Assembly (NCBI GenBank): GCA_039654915.1
Contig: CM077599.1
Coordinates: 19,904,501 to 19,968,500 of the forward strand
Length of the DNA stretch: 64,000 nt
Source of the DNA: Aquilaria yunnanensis
Taxonomy: Eukaryota; Streptophyta; Magnoliopsida; Malvales; Thymelaeaceae
Direction of reading: 5' to 3'
Below the pieces are notes generated by a model, which saw nothing but the letters and a program-made list of their open reading frames with translations, was not told the origin of the DNA and did no database searches. Position numbers and translations under genes: made by a program. How positions within the stretch are numbered: the stretch's first letter is position 1; each line of letters opens with the position of its first letter. Positions 1 through 11,989 of the stretch are shown here, one piece after another.

Positions 1-79
1 GGGCAACTGAGAGAACCGACTTGAGAGTCACGGAGTACCGTATCCGCCGTTTAACCGAAAAAGTGGATCCTACTTTATT

Positions 80-475
80 TTGGTATCATAGATATTTCTT
101 ATCTTTGATATCTCGTAAGGCATGACATTGATCCAGTCCTTGACTATTGAATCCATTGTCCGCTTTTGACAAATTTTCAACGACAATATTTCTTGATGTC
201 TGCCTTATCTTTGACCACAGCTATCTCTTATCTTAGATGCTGCTAAGCTGGCATCAATCTTGTCCTTCCAGGTGTAGCCACGATTATTGAATCAATTGCC
301 AGGCTTTTGACAATATTGTCTACTTTATCCTTTTTGATATCTGCCTTATCCTTGGCTATAGCTATATCTTATCTTGGATACTACTAGCTGGCGTCAATCC
401 TATCCTTCCAGGTGTAGCCTCGATTATTGAATCGGTAGCCAAGCTTTTGACAATATTGTCTACCTTATCCTTGAA
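80..475. repeat. Tandem repeat, about 140-bp unit, 2-3 copies
   Basis: Two clear copies begin near 196 and 338. Both carry the same order of phrases (TCTGCCTTATC, TCCTTCCAGGTGTAGCC, GCTTTTGACAATATTGTCTA). A more diverged copy precedes them from about 80. The repeat lies in the non-gag part of the decayed retroelement and has no open frame of note. Confidence 0.6.
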
Positions 476-1423
476 TTCCTGATGCGGGTTGGTCCCGCAT
501 ATTAGCTGTGTATCCAGTGATAGATTGGTAAGAGCTGATGTTATTGAGATCTCGGCTTATACTGCTGTAGCTGTGCCGTGGATGTGCTTCCCATTTGATT
601 CCTGTTCTGTATGCTATGTATGCATGATATGAAATGCATGAATGCAGAGCATGTGTAACTAATGGCTTTTTTTGTATGGATCTAGTTTTTTATGTCTTTG
701 TTTTACTGGATCCTCTTTGTGATGGCTTCTTGGACTATCATTGAATCTCTTTATGCTTTCCAGCTTTTGTTCGCTGCCTCAAAAGCCCAACTCTTTTCAA
801 AATCCCCTTTCCTTGACTTGTTCTTGAATTTTGGCCTCAATTTCTTTAAAGTTGGCTCGCCTCATAATTTATATCTCTTTCGGGTACTCATCCATTGTCA
901 TGGATTTGATACCATCAAAGGCTTTACTTTGAATGTCTGCTTTGCCCATTTTCTTGTGACCGTGCCGACACTTACTTATCCCCATGTTATAATCTGAATG
1001 ATTGCTCTTCCTTGAACTCATGTTTTGATCCATAAGACTTGCCCCCTTGTCTATTGAGCTTCTTTGTTGGCAATCCCCTTCTTATGCTTCGTAGAGACTA
1101 CTTTGTCCCCCTGAATATGGTATTTATGTGGATAAAAGGTATCATCTCGCCTTTGATTTAACAGAAGGTCGAGCATTTCTAGACCTTTGTGATGGCACTT
1201 GATCGTAAATTTCTCTTACAAGAACCACATCTAATTAAAGAAAGACTCAAGCTATCTCCTCACTTTTAAGTCTACATACATTAATGAATAATGGTTTGGC
1301 CTTAAAGAAAAACATTCATCAATTTGCAAAGCTTGACAAAGTAATTTACGGTCTTTGTTTTTAATTAAAATATCCTGCCATTCTTCTCTTTCCAACTCGA
1401 AGACATAAACTGTGCAAGGCAAT

Positions 1424-1790
1424 AAGGTAGAAACATGATTCACAAGGATAGCCTTTTAGCTGTATGAGGATGATATCGAAAGGTAACTGTTAGGTGTGAA
1501 GAAAATTAAGTTTGAATGTTTTTTTTTTGTTTTTTGTTGCAGTCTTTTAGCTGAATGAGAATGATATTAAGAGGTAAATATTAGGTCTGAGTAAAGTTAA
1601 GTTTGAGTGGTGTGAAAGAAGGGTCTTTTAATACTACTCGTGAGCAGTATTAAATAAGGTAGAAACATGGTTCGCAATGATAGCCTTTTAACTGAATGAG
1701 GATGTTCGGTTTGAGAAAAGTTAAATTTAAGTGGTGTGGAAAAAGGGTCTTTTAATACTACTCATGAGCAAATTTGATTATGGTGAAAAA
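1424..1790. repeat. Degenerate tandem duplication in the retroelement interior
   Basis: The phrase AAGGTAGAAACATG followed by TAGCCTTTTA occurs at 1424 and again at 1656. A partial third copy of the 'CTTTTAGCTGAATGAGAATG' part lies near 1543. The phrase GGGTCTTTTAATACTACTC also appears twice. No coding function is evident. Confidence 0.5.
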
Positions 1791-2059
1791 CTCAATAGTG
1801 ATGACCTCAAACTTGCCACTCTTTCCAGAAAATTAAACCTCATCTGTTGCCCCCCAACTATCGTGGTCTTTATGTATGCTTGGCTTGAAAGTTGCTTTTG
1901 TCTTCTAGACCGCCTTTGCAGGTTTTCAGTCTAGAATCCATAGCTCACTTTTTTTCTTTTTTTTTTCTTTTGCTCTAGTTTGAGCCCTTTTTCCTTTTTT
2001 TTTTTTTTGTTTTTTTTGTTTCCCCTTTTTTTTTTTTTGTGAGCTATGGTGATGACATA

Positions 2060-2523
2060 CTTGATAACTCTCTTGAAGTGAGATGACTCAAGTGGCCTTG
2101 CTTGCTCGTGCTTGTTCTCAGTCCTTTTTGGTTTTGAATTTTCCCTTGTTGGCTTTTTGATGGAAGGGATGAACTTTTTCCTTTTCGGAGTTTTTGTTAC
2201 AGAGAACCGAGATCATAGCCTTCTTGAAATGAGATGATTCAAGTGGCCTTACTTGCTTGTGTTTGCTCCAGTCTCTCTTTTTTTTGGTTTTGAATTTTCC
2301 CTTGTTGGCTTTTTGATGGAAGGGATGAACTTTTTCCTTTTTTTTTGGAGTTTGTGTTATGGAGAACCGAGATCATAGCCTTCTTGAAGTGAGATGACTC
2401 AAGTGGTTTTATTTGCTTCTCAGTCTCTCTTTTTTTTTTTTTTTTGGATTTCCCCTTTAATGGCTTTTTGATGGAAGGGATGAACTTTTTCTTTTCGGAG
2501 TTTGTGTTGCGGAAAACTGAGAA

Positions 2524-2530
<7 letters not shown>
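2060..2530. repeat. Tandem repeat, about 150-160-bp unit, three copies
   Basis: The phrase TGAGATGACTCAAGTGG, or a close variant, recurs near 2080, 2230 and 2390. Each copy is followed by a poly-T tract and then TTTTTGATGGAAGGGATGAA. Copies differ mainly in poly-T length. Lysine-rich minus-strand frames here come from the poly-T tracts and are not genes. Confidence 0.6.
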
Positions 2531-2562
<32 letters not shown>

Positions 2563-2764
2563 CATTTATGAGAATTGGGAGGCCACTGAAGTCATTTAAT
2601 ATGAGAGCTACCTTGTTTGGAAACTAACCCCAAACTTCTTGCAAGGATGTTGATAACCACTGTGAATTCTTTTTGAGGGTTGAGGTGCAACATATGAAAT
2701 CCTTCTTACTAGATTTGGCAGCACTTTCAAGATCATTACTATCAAATTTCCCTTAACTTTTTAT

Positions 2765-3125
2765 TTTCACCCACGAGTAGTATCATTTAGAAAGCAAAGT
2801 ATGATAGCAATAATGGATAATATAATGGAAAGGAGTGAGAGATGGATGTAAAAACGGAATTTTTGGTAAGAAGTGGTAGAATGTGTAGGTGTAATAATTG
2901 AATTTTTGGTAAAAATTGGTAGAATGTGTAGAAGTAATAATGGGATTAAAAAGTGGTAGAATGCACACGCAACATCTTTTTTTTTAGAGAACAAAAGAAT
3001 TACCGGTTGTCGAAAAGTAAAGTGTGATGGCAATAATGGATAGTATAATAGCAAAGAGTATAAAAATGGAAAGTAGTAGAATGCACGCATCACATCTTTT
3101 TGTTGTACCAGAAAAAGAATAGCAG
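2765..3125. repeat. Degenerate tandem repeat with AGTGGTAGAATG motif
   Basis: Two long copies share the phrases GATAGCAATAATGGATA / GATGGCAATAATGGATA and GGTAGAATGCAC / AGTAGAATGCAC. They end near ACATCTTTTT at about 2973 and 3094. Shorter sub-repeats (TTTTTGGTAA, GGTAGAATGTGTAG) lie in the first copy. It is part of the retroelement interior. Confidence 0.45.
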
Positions 3126-3329
3126 GTGTCCATTTAACAAAGACTACACCCTAGATTCTGGACTAAATCTAGGAGATTTTTACTATTAGATTACTTTTGC
3201 AAGCTTTCAAAGATACAAGTTTAGTAAAAGGATTCCCTGTCATTCAAAAGTGTGTGCGAACTGTTAGTTCAGATTTGACTTGGAGCCCTTCCGAAATCAA
3301 TGTAATTCTAGCTCAAAATCTTCACTTTC

Positions 3330-4603
3330 AATTACCAATCACATCAGGATCTAGCAGTTTGGACTTGACCGACTGTTGGACCTTGAGTTTTAGTACCACA
3401 CAATTTTCACTTGAATGCCCAATTGAACCTTTTTGGTAATCACATTTGGCATTTGGGTCATTCCAACTTCGAAGGGGAGGCTACTTGATCTTTGCTATCG
3501 CTGGTATGGGTGGTAGCAGGTTTGTAGCTTGTGGAAATTGAATCAAGTTGAGTAGCTTTCTTCCCATGAATGGTATGTGATACTGATAAGGGAAGCTTTG
3601 AGGATTACAGTCTCAATAGGATATCCTTTCACTCGTAACATGAGCGGTAATTGACCATAGGACTTAGAGATGATGTTTTGGACGGCTCTGCTTCTTTTAT
3701 TGAAACATCCTCCAATTGAAGAACCAACCAGCTCTCCTGTTTTGATTCCAAATTCGATCTTTTCTCCAGGTAATACCATATTTAAAAAGCTACTTGAAGT
3801 GTTCCTAAGTAGTTTTTCATAAAATGGTCTATTTAGTGTTTGGATAAACAGGGTGATCAGTTCTCTTTCTGTCATAGGTGGTTGAACTTGTGCGGCTAAG
3901 TTTCTCCACCTTTGTGCGTATTCCTTAAAGGTCTCTTATTCCTTTTTCTTCATATTCTGGAGAGTTTGACAATCCGGGGCCAAGTCCATAACATATTTGT
4001 AATTTCTGATAAAAGCTTGAGCGAGATCATTCCATGTTCTAATGTTCTTTGGGCCTTGACTTAGATACCATTGTAGTGTTGACTTTGTAAGACTTTTTTT
4101 GAAAAGGTGCTATTCACACCTTCTCGTTTCTTGTGAGTGGTTGTATTTTCCTTAGAAACAGGGTAATATGAGTGATGGGACAGCTTGTTTCATCATATTT
4201 CACAAAGTCTGGTACCTTAAAGTCTGAGGGAATCACAATGTATACCATCAAGTAAAGATCATTCACCGAAAGAGATCCAAATACAGTGCCTCCTTTAATG
4301 GCCTGAAGCCTCTTTTCTATGGTCTTGAGTTTTTGAGTATCCTTTTCTTCTTTAAGCAGAGGGCTTCTTTTTCTTAAAAAAAAATGGATTGTGCCTTAGA
4401 TGAATGTTATCAGATGGACCTGAGTCATGAAAGAGCTTCTCTTGAACTGAGACCTGTTCTGAGTGAATTGAGGAGGATAGGTTAGATCTTGTGGGTCGTT
4501 GACAGGGACTTGGGTCGTTAACTCCATTAACTGTTTCATTTACTCGGCCATGTTCTATCTTGGACTTAATATCTGTGAGGTGTCCTTCAGTTTGTTCTGC
4601 CAT
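3330..4603 (-). pseudogene. Broken retrotransposon gag
   Basis: In pieces on the minus strand I read a plausible start at 4603, then the conserved plant gag core. The core includes a stretch ending in WRNLAAQVQPPMTERELI, then FYEKLLRNTSSSFLNMV and GEKIEFGIKTGEL near 3750. A downstream part near 3330-3480 has the GHSSENC...LK spacing typical of Tat-lineage gag C-termini. The frame is broken by frameshifts near 4100-4350 and an in-frame stop near 3940, so no full protein can be made. Family knowledge: gag forms the capsid of Ty3-type elements. Confidence 0.75.
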
Positions 4604-5574
4604 TAGTCTTGTTTGGAGCCGAGTTGGATATTGGTGTTGAGATCCAATTTTACTTTTTTTTTAAAGTGAGATTCATTTTATTAGATTTTACATGTATATG
4701 ATTGATGCAATGAATACATGCATGCAATGTGAGATTATGTTTTTATCAGACTTTGTATGCACGTGATTGATGTAATGGAATGCATGCAATGAGATTATTT
4801 TTATCAGATTTCATATGCATGTGATTGATGTAATGGATGTATGCAATGAGTGAGCTTGATTATCAACTATTGTGAAACTTCAAGACTTCTAGTTATTATT
4901 AGAAAGACCAAAAAGTTAGCATAGTTTGATGCGTGGTTTTGATACATGAAGAATAATTGCACAAAACGGAAGTATAACAAAAGAAAAATAAGGTTATTAA
5001 CAAGTTAAATAGTAATTAACAACTCATGAAGTATTATGGATAAACAAGTTAAAACCATACGAAGAAAAGTGTAGAGTAACAACACAGCATAACAAGGATA
5101 TGCTTATGGCGTTGGTAAAATGGTAGAAATTCTATGGTCAGTTCTATGGTTAAGTGGGGAGTTCTATATGCATAAGGTGGCTTATCAAAAAGGCAAGGGA
5201 TAGTTCCCGAATCCCGTCACTGAATTATAGTGACAGCCCGATTCCTTACCCTCTAGGGTTTATGTAAGGAATGGATTAATTCGAGTCATAGCTTTTCGTG
5301 GGCCCATGCAGAGACTAACCGTCTCAGGAGGCAATACACTACTTTGCTACTTTGAAACCGGGGAAGGCTTGGAGACCATGGCCTCACAAGGACAACAACA
5401 CCAATTCCGCTTAGAAAGAATTGTGTTCGATTTGAGGAAGCTCGGGTATAGAGCTTCATTTTGTGAATGCATTATGCATGTTTATAATAAGTAAATATAG
5501 CACATAAATCCACATAAAAATAAGCAAAACAGAACAAAACAAATCAACTTTTAGGCTTGACTCACTAACCAGGG

Positions 5575-5592
5575 TCCCCAGTGGAGTCGCCA
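5575..5592 (-). other. Primer binding site of the Tat-like element
   Basis: On the minus strand this reads TGGCGACTCCACTGGGGA, starting three bases after the LTR end at 5596. This form of PBS is typical of Ogre/Tat elements, which are primed by an arginine tRNA. That assignment is from family knowledge. The position fixes the orientation of the element and the LTR boundary. Confidence 0.75.
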
Positions 5593-5870
5593 AGCTGTGG
5601 CAACGTCGGGTTTTCGGGAGTCGCCACCAATCAGTTTTCTTAGGTCGATTGGTCACCTTAAAATTGGTCTGCGAGAGTTCGGGGATCGGGAGTACGGTTA
5701 CGCTAAAACAATATTGTTATAGCGCCCAAAATTGGCACCTTAGTTGATTTTAATTTTGTTTTGCTTTGCTTTTAAATAATTCTCAGTTAATTTTCAAAAT
5801 TAGAAATTTTAACTGGATTAGTCGAAATGTGGATTTTTAAATTAATTAATTTGTATGAAATTTTATACTT

Positions 5871-6076
5871 CCGAACCATGGACTCTGCCGAGTCATTTGG
5901 ACACGGAAGATTTTGATTCCGAACCATGGACTCTGCCGAGTCATTTGGACACGGAATTTTGGTGAAATTTTAATCCATATCGTAAAAATATGGATTTTTA
6001 TCTTTTTATTTAATTTATTTATTTTAAAAGTTAATATTTTCCAAACCGTAGATCCTGCCGGATCATCCGGATATGA
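5871..6076. repeat. 36-nt hairpin repeats inside the LTR
   Basis: Copies at 5871-5906 and 5919-5954 are identical; a diverged one lies at 6041-6076. Each core contains GACTC, TGCC, GAGTC, a short inverted repeat, flanked by CCGAACCATG and TTTGGACACGG. The same repeats recur in the second LTR of the family (10089-11554). Confidence 0.7.
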
Positions 6077-7249
6077 AAATTAATTTAAATTTAATTATTT
6101 AATTAATTAATAAACGGTACACGCAAACTGAATTTTCCTAAATGTGATTTTTTTATTATATTAAAACTAATTTTAGATTAACTATTAAAAAGTCTATCCA
6201 AATCTAATTATGTTTAATATTAATTCCTAAACTAATTCATAATTATCCAAACAAAACTATAAAAGGAAAACATAAGTAAAACAATGACCAATTTGTAAAT
6301 CAGAACAACATTAGAGGCTCAATTAGACAAATCAAATAAATTCAAGGGTAAATTATTTATTAAAAATATTTATCTAAACTAATCACACAATTATGTTTAA
6401 TATTAATTTCTTTAAGTTTATTCATACTCTTAATCAAATGAACAAACAAAAACATAAAAGAAAATAAACATTAGTGACCAAATTGTAAATCGAAACAACC
6501 TAAAAGTCTCAGATGAACAAATCAAATAAATCCAGGGAGTAAATTATTTATTAAAATCACCAATCTAACATAATCATATAATTAAACTTAATGTAAATTC
6601 CTAAGTTAATTTATGTCTTTAATTAACTGAACAAACAAACAAAAAAAAAAAAAAAAAAAAAAAAAACACAAAAAGAAAATAAGTAAATCAGTGATCGAAA
6701 TACACAAAGCAGTCATTAATCCAAAGTTAGGTAAATACCATCTCAAGTCATCTTCTTCGATTTGTTCTCTGTGGCCTTCAACCAGAAAACACCATTTTTA
6801 ATTCAATCAAATATCATGCTGATTTCAATCCAAAATCAAGGTTATATATACAATCTTATGTACGGATTTTAATAAGACTAACAATATCCAAGGAGGAGAG
6901 CACAAAAAAAAATTAAACCAGGAAAATAGACAGATGCTGCCACTTTCCTTAATCCTGTGATTTTACATAGAATGAATTCTCGAAAATTGATCTTTTAAAC
7001 GCATCATATAGATACAATTAAAATTAAAAAAAAAATTTAAGATAAATAAAATAAAAATAGACACCCTAACTTGTATTCCTATGTGAATTTATTAATTAAA
7101 TTGATGCACGGCCAAACCATAAAAAAATGTTGTCAGTCACTTATCTGCAAGATAAAATAAGTTAGTAACTCATGTGGAAGAAAATAAAAAGATGGAGGAT
7201 TGAATAATGGTTTTACCCAAAAATAAACAAAAAAATAATCAACTTTGAC

Positions 7250-8090
7250 TTGTCAACGTGCAAAACTCCCAGGCGCGTCTTCATCTTCTCCCTTTGGTTC
7301 TTTCGGCGTCGAGGGCGGCGCAAGGAGGGCACAGCAAGTGGAGGCTGGAGGAGGGACTGGATCAGAACGGTGGCTGACGGCGGCTGGAAGAAGCAGGGGG
7401 AAGCACGGCGAGCGCGCGGGAGGCAAACGGAGGAGGGCGAGGTGCGAGAGTGCGCGAGACGAGGCGGCGATGGAGTCAATGGCGAAGGGAGACGGCAGTA
7501 CTGGGCACGACGAGAGAAGTTAGGCGATGGCACGGGCGCGAATAGCAGGGAGGTGAGCCGACGGTGGGTGCGACGGCAGGGATTGGAGGAAAGATGGAGC
7601 AGTGGAGGCAGGACAGCAGAGATAGCAAGTAGGGGCAGGAGGGGGCGAGGGGGCAACGCGGTGGCACGGGCGCGAACGGCAGGGAGGAGGGAGTTCTAGC
7701 TGAGAGGGAGAGAGTGAGCGTGAGAGTCAGGAGAGGCAAAGGAGAGAAGGGCGAGCGTGAGAGAAGGAGAGAGAAACCGAGAGGGAGAAGGAGAGCAGAT
7801 GAGAGAGGGAGAGCGTGAGAGAAGGAGAGAGAAACCGAGAGGGAGATGAGAGAGGGAGAGCGTGAGAGAAGGAGAGAGAAACTGAGAGGGAAAAGGAGAG
7901 CAGATGAGAGAGGGAGAGCGTGAGAGAAGGAGAGAGAAACTGAGAGGGAAAATGAGAGCCGCCGGAGAGGGAGAGCGTGAGGGAGAAGATGAAGAAGAAG
8001 AACGTCAAGGAGAGAAGATAAGATTAGAGATAAGGGGGCGAGAGAAGATAAGGGATAAGGGGAGGGGGAGCCTCTGTCGGCCACCCTCCC
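7250..8090. repeat. GC-rich block and GAGAGGGAGAGCGTGAGAGA tandem repeats
   Basis: A GC-rich block (7250-7700) passes into imperfect tandem copies of a unit of roughly 50-60 bp built on GAGAGGGAGAGCGTGAGAGA (about 7700-7980). Long frames exist on both strands, but they are arginine/glycine or serine/leucine low-complexity and have no domain. The matching block in the solo LTR (12600-13060) lies downstream of the LTR TATA box, so it is probably transcribed leader. Confidence 0.6.
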
Positions 8091-8402
8091 CATTTTTTAT
8101 TATTATTTTTATTATTTTTCTTTTTTTTTTTCTTTTTAATTAATTAATTAATTAATAATTTTTAATTTTAATTAACTTAGATTTAATTTATTATTATTAT
8201 TATTTTCTTCTTCTTCCCTTTTTTTTTTTTTTTAACAAACAAACTAAAAAAGAACGCCCCTAAAATAATATTGCCATTATTACTATTATTATTATTTTTT
8301 TAATTAAGTAATCAATTAATTAACTAATTCAATAAATTTTTTTTAATTTTTAATTTAATTAATTTTTTTTATTTTTAAGCCGGACGAAATTGGGTGTCAA
8401 CA

Positions 8403-8816
8403 AAACCGAACCGAAATATTTTGGTTCGGTTCGGTTCAGTTTAAACCGAATTAACCGAAAAAATGGTAATTAAATTCTATAAGAGATGAAATGAGATAAA
8501 GATATTGTTTTTCTTTTCAAATTTCATTCAATATAGAAGATTCATTGTCTATAGAAAGAAAGAAAATAAGAATCTAAGCTAATTTGGGTTACTTGGTAGT
8601 ATTATTGTTCATGAAACAAATAAAAAAAATTTTGGTATAAAAAATTTCGGTTATCGAATTAACCGAATTCTAAAACCGAAACTGAACCGAAACCGAAATT
8701 TTTGTTATTCGGTTTCAACTGAAACCGAACCGAATTACCAAATTAACCGAACTGAATTTTAAAATTTTTTCAGTTTTTCAATTTTTTTTGTTTAAACAGA
8801 ATATTGATCACCCTTA
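8403..8816. mobile_element. Remnant of an AACCG/CGGTT-repeat hAT-like MITE
   Basis: Many copies of AACCGAA and TTCGGTT cluster at both sides of an AT-rich centre. The right end reads ATATTGATCACCCTTA. This layout resembles common plant hAT-type MITEs with CGGTT subterminal repeats. The left terminus is missing, cut off at the LTR boundary at 8402, so the Tat-like element probably inserted into it. Confidence 0.5.
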
Positions 8817-8989
8817 GCTCTAACTCTTCTATAGGGCATAAGGGAAGTGAGACAGTAAGATCTCCATTCTATCATGGTAGAGTATGATTCCCAAGTCCTT
8901 ATCATAGAACTTAATAGTGCGCATTTTACTTTTTTTTTTTTTTTTGAAGCCAATGTTGATGAGACTCACTTTCTAAGTTATCAATTTTT

Positions 8990-9163
8990 ATCATATTCTT
9001 TTTCATTTGTTAAGCGATCCTGATATAATGTCACACATGTCCTTGTTGACAAGAGGCTTGATACTAGTGGGTGCTCCTCATGGGAGGGACTACATACCTT
9101 TTGGGTATGTAATACTCTTTCTTTTGATGAATAGACAGCTGCGAGCTTTCCTTCAAGAAAAAA
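8990..9163 (+). mobile_element. Possible 3' tail of a LINE
   Basis: The phrases TTTTGGGTATGTAATACTC and CTTTCCTTCAAG, followed by eight or so A residues, resemble the 3' ends of plant L1-type elements. No coding part is visible, so this would be a severely 5'-truncated copy. Confidence 0.35.
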
Positions 9164-9809
9164 AATACTAATTCATTGCAACTGAACAATTCCTAGTTGG
9201 TTAAATTCTTAGCTTAACCAACCAGACATTGTACACACACCGAAGCACTAAATTAAAAAAGATCATTAGAGTTGTTCCTTTAAAAGGGAAAATCATAAGA
9301 GTTTCTCTTTTGCTGTCTTTTTTCTTTCTTGATAAGCATTAGGATTTTTCGCTTTTTATTATTATGTAGGTGAGATTAATAAAATAATTTTTTAGTTACG
9401 TAATTTTAAATTTTAAGTTAAATTTATTAAGATTTTTCATAATAAATTAGTAGTCAAACTAGTGATTTTGTATTGCAAATTTAAAATAATAATTTTATTT
9501 AAAATGCATTCATTTTTTTCTGAACAGTGTAAATGAATATTTCAAGGGGAATTAATTTTTTTTTGTCTAATTACTTTTGTTTGAGAAGGATAAAATGATC
9601 TGCTGGTCCATGCTATTTCTATTAGTGTACGTTTTAGTCCCTAATGTTGCAAAGCATTAAAAAATGTTGATGTCATTGGGGCATATAGGAATGGCTGTGG
9701 CTAGAGTAAAATTCGTAACATGCGGATACCCGATCGACAGGTTTCAGTTATTTGATGAAAGTTACACACATTTAACTGTCATGGATTTTCATTTTGCCCT
9801 TTGGGCAGA
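9164..9809. other. AT-rich intergenic DNA, no gene seen
   Basis: I see no coding exon or terminal repeat here. The stretch ends exactly at the GCAGA target duplication of the solo LTR. Confidence 0.6.
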
Positions 9810-10088
9810 TGTGGCAACGTGTGGTTCGTTTTCGGGAGTCGCCACCAATCTGTTTATGTTTAGGTTGATTGGTTACCTAAAATATGGTCTGCGAGAGTTC
9901 GGGGGTTCGGGAGTACGGTTACGTTAAAACAACTTTGTTAAAACGCCCAAAAATTGGTACCTTAGTTGATTTTAATTTTGTTTCGCTTTGCTTTTAAATA
10001 AATTTCAGTTAATTTTCAATCTAGAATTTTTAACTCAATTAATCGGATGTGGATTTTTGGTAATTAATTTGTATAGAATTTTATACTT

Positions 10089-11554
10089 CCGAACCATGGA
10101 CTCTGCCGAGTCATTTGGACACGGAAGATTTGATTCCGAACCATGGACTCTGCCGAGTCATTTGGACACGGAATTTGGTGAAATTTTAAACAATTTTATC
10201 CATATTGTGAATATCGATTTTTATCTTTATATTTATTTAATTTATTTAGTTAAAAAAAAGGTTGATATTTTCCAAACCGTAGATCCTAACGGATCATCCG
10301 GATATGGAAGTTAATTTAATTTATAGTTAATTATTTAATTCTTATTTTTATTAATTATTAGTTTAATTACTAATTCGTAATTCTTTTTGTTTATGAAATT
10401 TTTAGATTTATTAATAATCTAAAAATTTTATTTTTTTATATATTTTCTTTTTTTCTTTCCTTTCTTTTTTTTTTTACTTATCTTTCCTTTCTTTTCTTTT
10501 CTTTCTTTTCTTTTTCTTGATTTTATCTTTCCTTTCTTTTCTTTCTTTTCTTTTTCTTGATTTTATCTTTCCTTTCTTTTCTTTCTTTTCTTTCTTTTTC
10601 TTGATTTTATCTTTCCTTTCTTTTCTTTCTTTTCTTTCTTTTCTTTTTCTTATCTTTCTTTTCTTTTTTTATTTCTCTTGTTTAATGAAGGATATTTATT
10701 ATTTAAATAATTACTCAATTTATAAAAGAATTAAAAATTAATTAATTTTTAAAAAAAAAATCTTGAGATTTATTTTATGTTTATTAAAAAAAAAATTAAT
10801 CAAGAAAGATTTATATTTTTATGTTATGTTTGTTTTTTTTATTTAATAAAAAAAAGAAATTATTAAATCAAGATCTTATTTATTCAATAAAGAAACCAAA
10901 AAAATTATATGTATATCTTAAAAATAAAAGAAAAGTCTAATAAAGAAAACAAAGATTTTATTTTTGATTTTTGATAAAAGTTTAACAAAAAAAAATGATT
11001 ATTTAATAAAGAAAACCAAAGATTTAAAAGTAAAGTCTTAATATTTATATATTTATTTTATATATGTCAAAAAGTAATTAGTTAATTATTTAACATCAAG
11101 ATTTTACTCATTTATCAAAGAAAACAAAATAGTTATATATATTGTTATATATATTTAAAGTAATTATCTAATTTATAAGTCTAAAAATATACATCTAATT
11201 AGAGAATTTAGTTCTTTTCTATTTATTTTATTTTATATTTTTGACAATCATTTGGCTAAAATCTTTACTTGATTAGTAAAGGAAGTCAAGAAGTTATATT
11301 TTATTATTTTAAAAGAAATAAGTAAAATATTACTAAATAAAATATTATCCCAAATTTTTATTCTTTTATTCTTTTAATAAATAAAGAAATTAAAAATTAT
11401 ATTTTATAATTTTAATAAATGAGTAATATATTGCTGGATAAATAAAAATATTAGTCCAAAGTTTTTATTTTTAATAAAGAAAAATTTATTTATATATTTT
11501 ATTTAAAAAAATATTTCCAAGCCATGGATCCTGGCGGATCATTTGGTCATGGAG
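10089..11554. repeat. Hairpin repeats in the solo LTR (four copies)
   Basis: Identical copies lie at 10089-10124 and 10136-10171; diverged copies at 10272-10307 and 11517-11554. All keep a GACTC/GAGTC or GATCC/GGATC inverted pair, so base changes in one arm are matched in the other. Confidence 0.65.
10440..10680. repeat. CT-rich minisatellite (TTTCTTTCC type)
   Basis: Units of about 45-55 bp are made of CTTTCCTTTCTTTTC blocks, each ending in TTTTTCTTGATTTTAT. About four copies are present. The phenylalanine/leucine-rich frame across it is not a gene. Confidence 0.7.
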
Positions 11555-11989
11555 TTTAATTTTTATTTAAATTTTTATTTTTTTGTTATTAATTAATTAT
11601 TAATTTTAATCATAATTTTATTATTATTTTTCTTGAATTTTTTTATTTTAAATATCATTACTTTAAGGATATGTTTTAAAAAAATTGATTTGTATATTTT
11701 TAGTATTATTTAATTATATTTATTTATTAATTTTAACAAAAAGAATACAAAGTTAACTTTTTGATATTTTTAAAGAAATAATAAAAAACATGTATTCCAA
11801 AATATCAAAAGATAATTGGCTTTTAAATTTTTGTTAGCCTTAATAATTAATTATAAAAGAATCTTCTTTTAGGTTTTATTTATTTATTTATGGGTGAAGG
11901 TGAATTAAATGAAATAAATTATATAAAGGAAAATTAATAATAATAAAGTGGGGCTTTTTGGCCATCCACTTTAAAAATAAATAATAATA

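Larger units (their letters stand above)
1..5595 (-). mobile_element. Internal region of a decayed Ogre/Tat-like Ty3 retrotransposon
   Basis: Read on the minus strand, this stretch follows the LTR at 5596-8402. A tRNA-like primer binding site lies next to the LTR, then about 1 kb of leader, then a broken gag (about 4603 down to 3330). Left of gag I see no protease, reverse transcriptase or integrase: 1-3300 holds tandem duplications and poly-T tracts with only short open frames. The arginine-tRNA-like PBS, the very long LTR and the gag type fit the Ogre/Tat lineage. The element is therefore either deleted for pol or a large non-autonomous derivative. Its left LTR is outside the window. Confidence 0.7.
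5596..8402 (-). mobile_element. 5' LTR (2.8 kb) of Tat-like retrotransposon
   Basis: On the plus strand it runs from TGTGGCAACG to GGGTGTCAACA, so the minus-strand copy has the usual TG...CA ends. Its left 500 bp match the left end of the solo LTR at 9810-13708 closely (GGGAGTCGCCACCAAT, GGTCTGCGAGAGTTCGGGG, the hairpin repeats). Both LTRs end in CGAAATTGGGTGTCAACA and carry a GC-rich block. This copy lacks the TATA-bearing segment seen in the solo LTR. It appears to have inserted into an older AACCG-rich element at 8403-8816. Confidence 0.75.

Noticed and set aside
2239..2565. Lysine-rich 108-codon minus-strand frame
   Set aside because: Produced by poly-T tracts in a tandem repeat.
7213..8143. 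Open frames of 80-205 codons on both strands
   Set aside because: They are Arg/Gly or Ser/Leu low-complexity translations of GA/CT-rich tandem repeats inside an LTR; no domain and no splice context.
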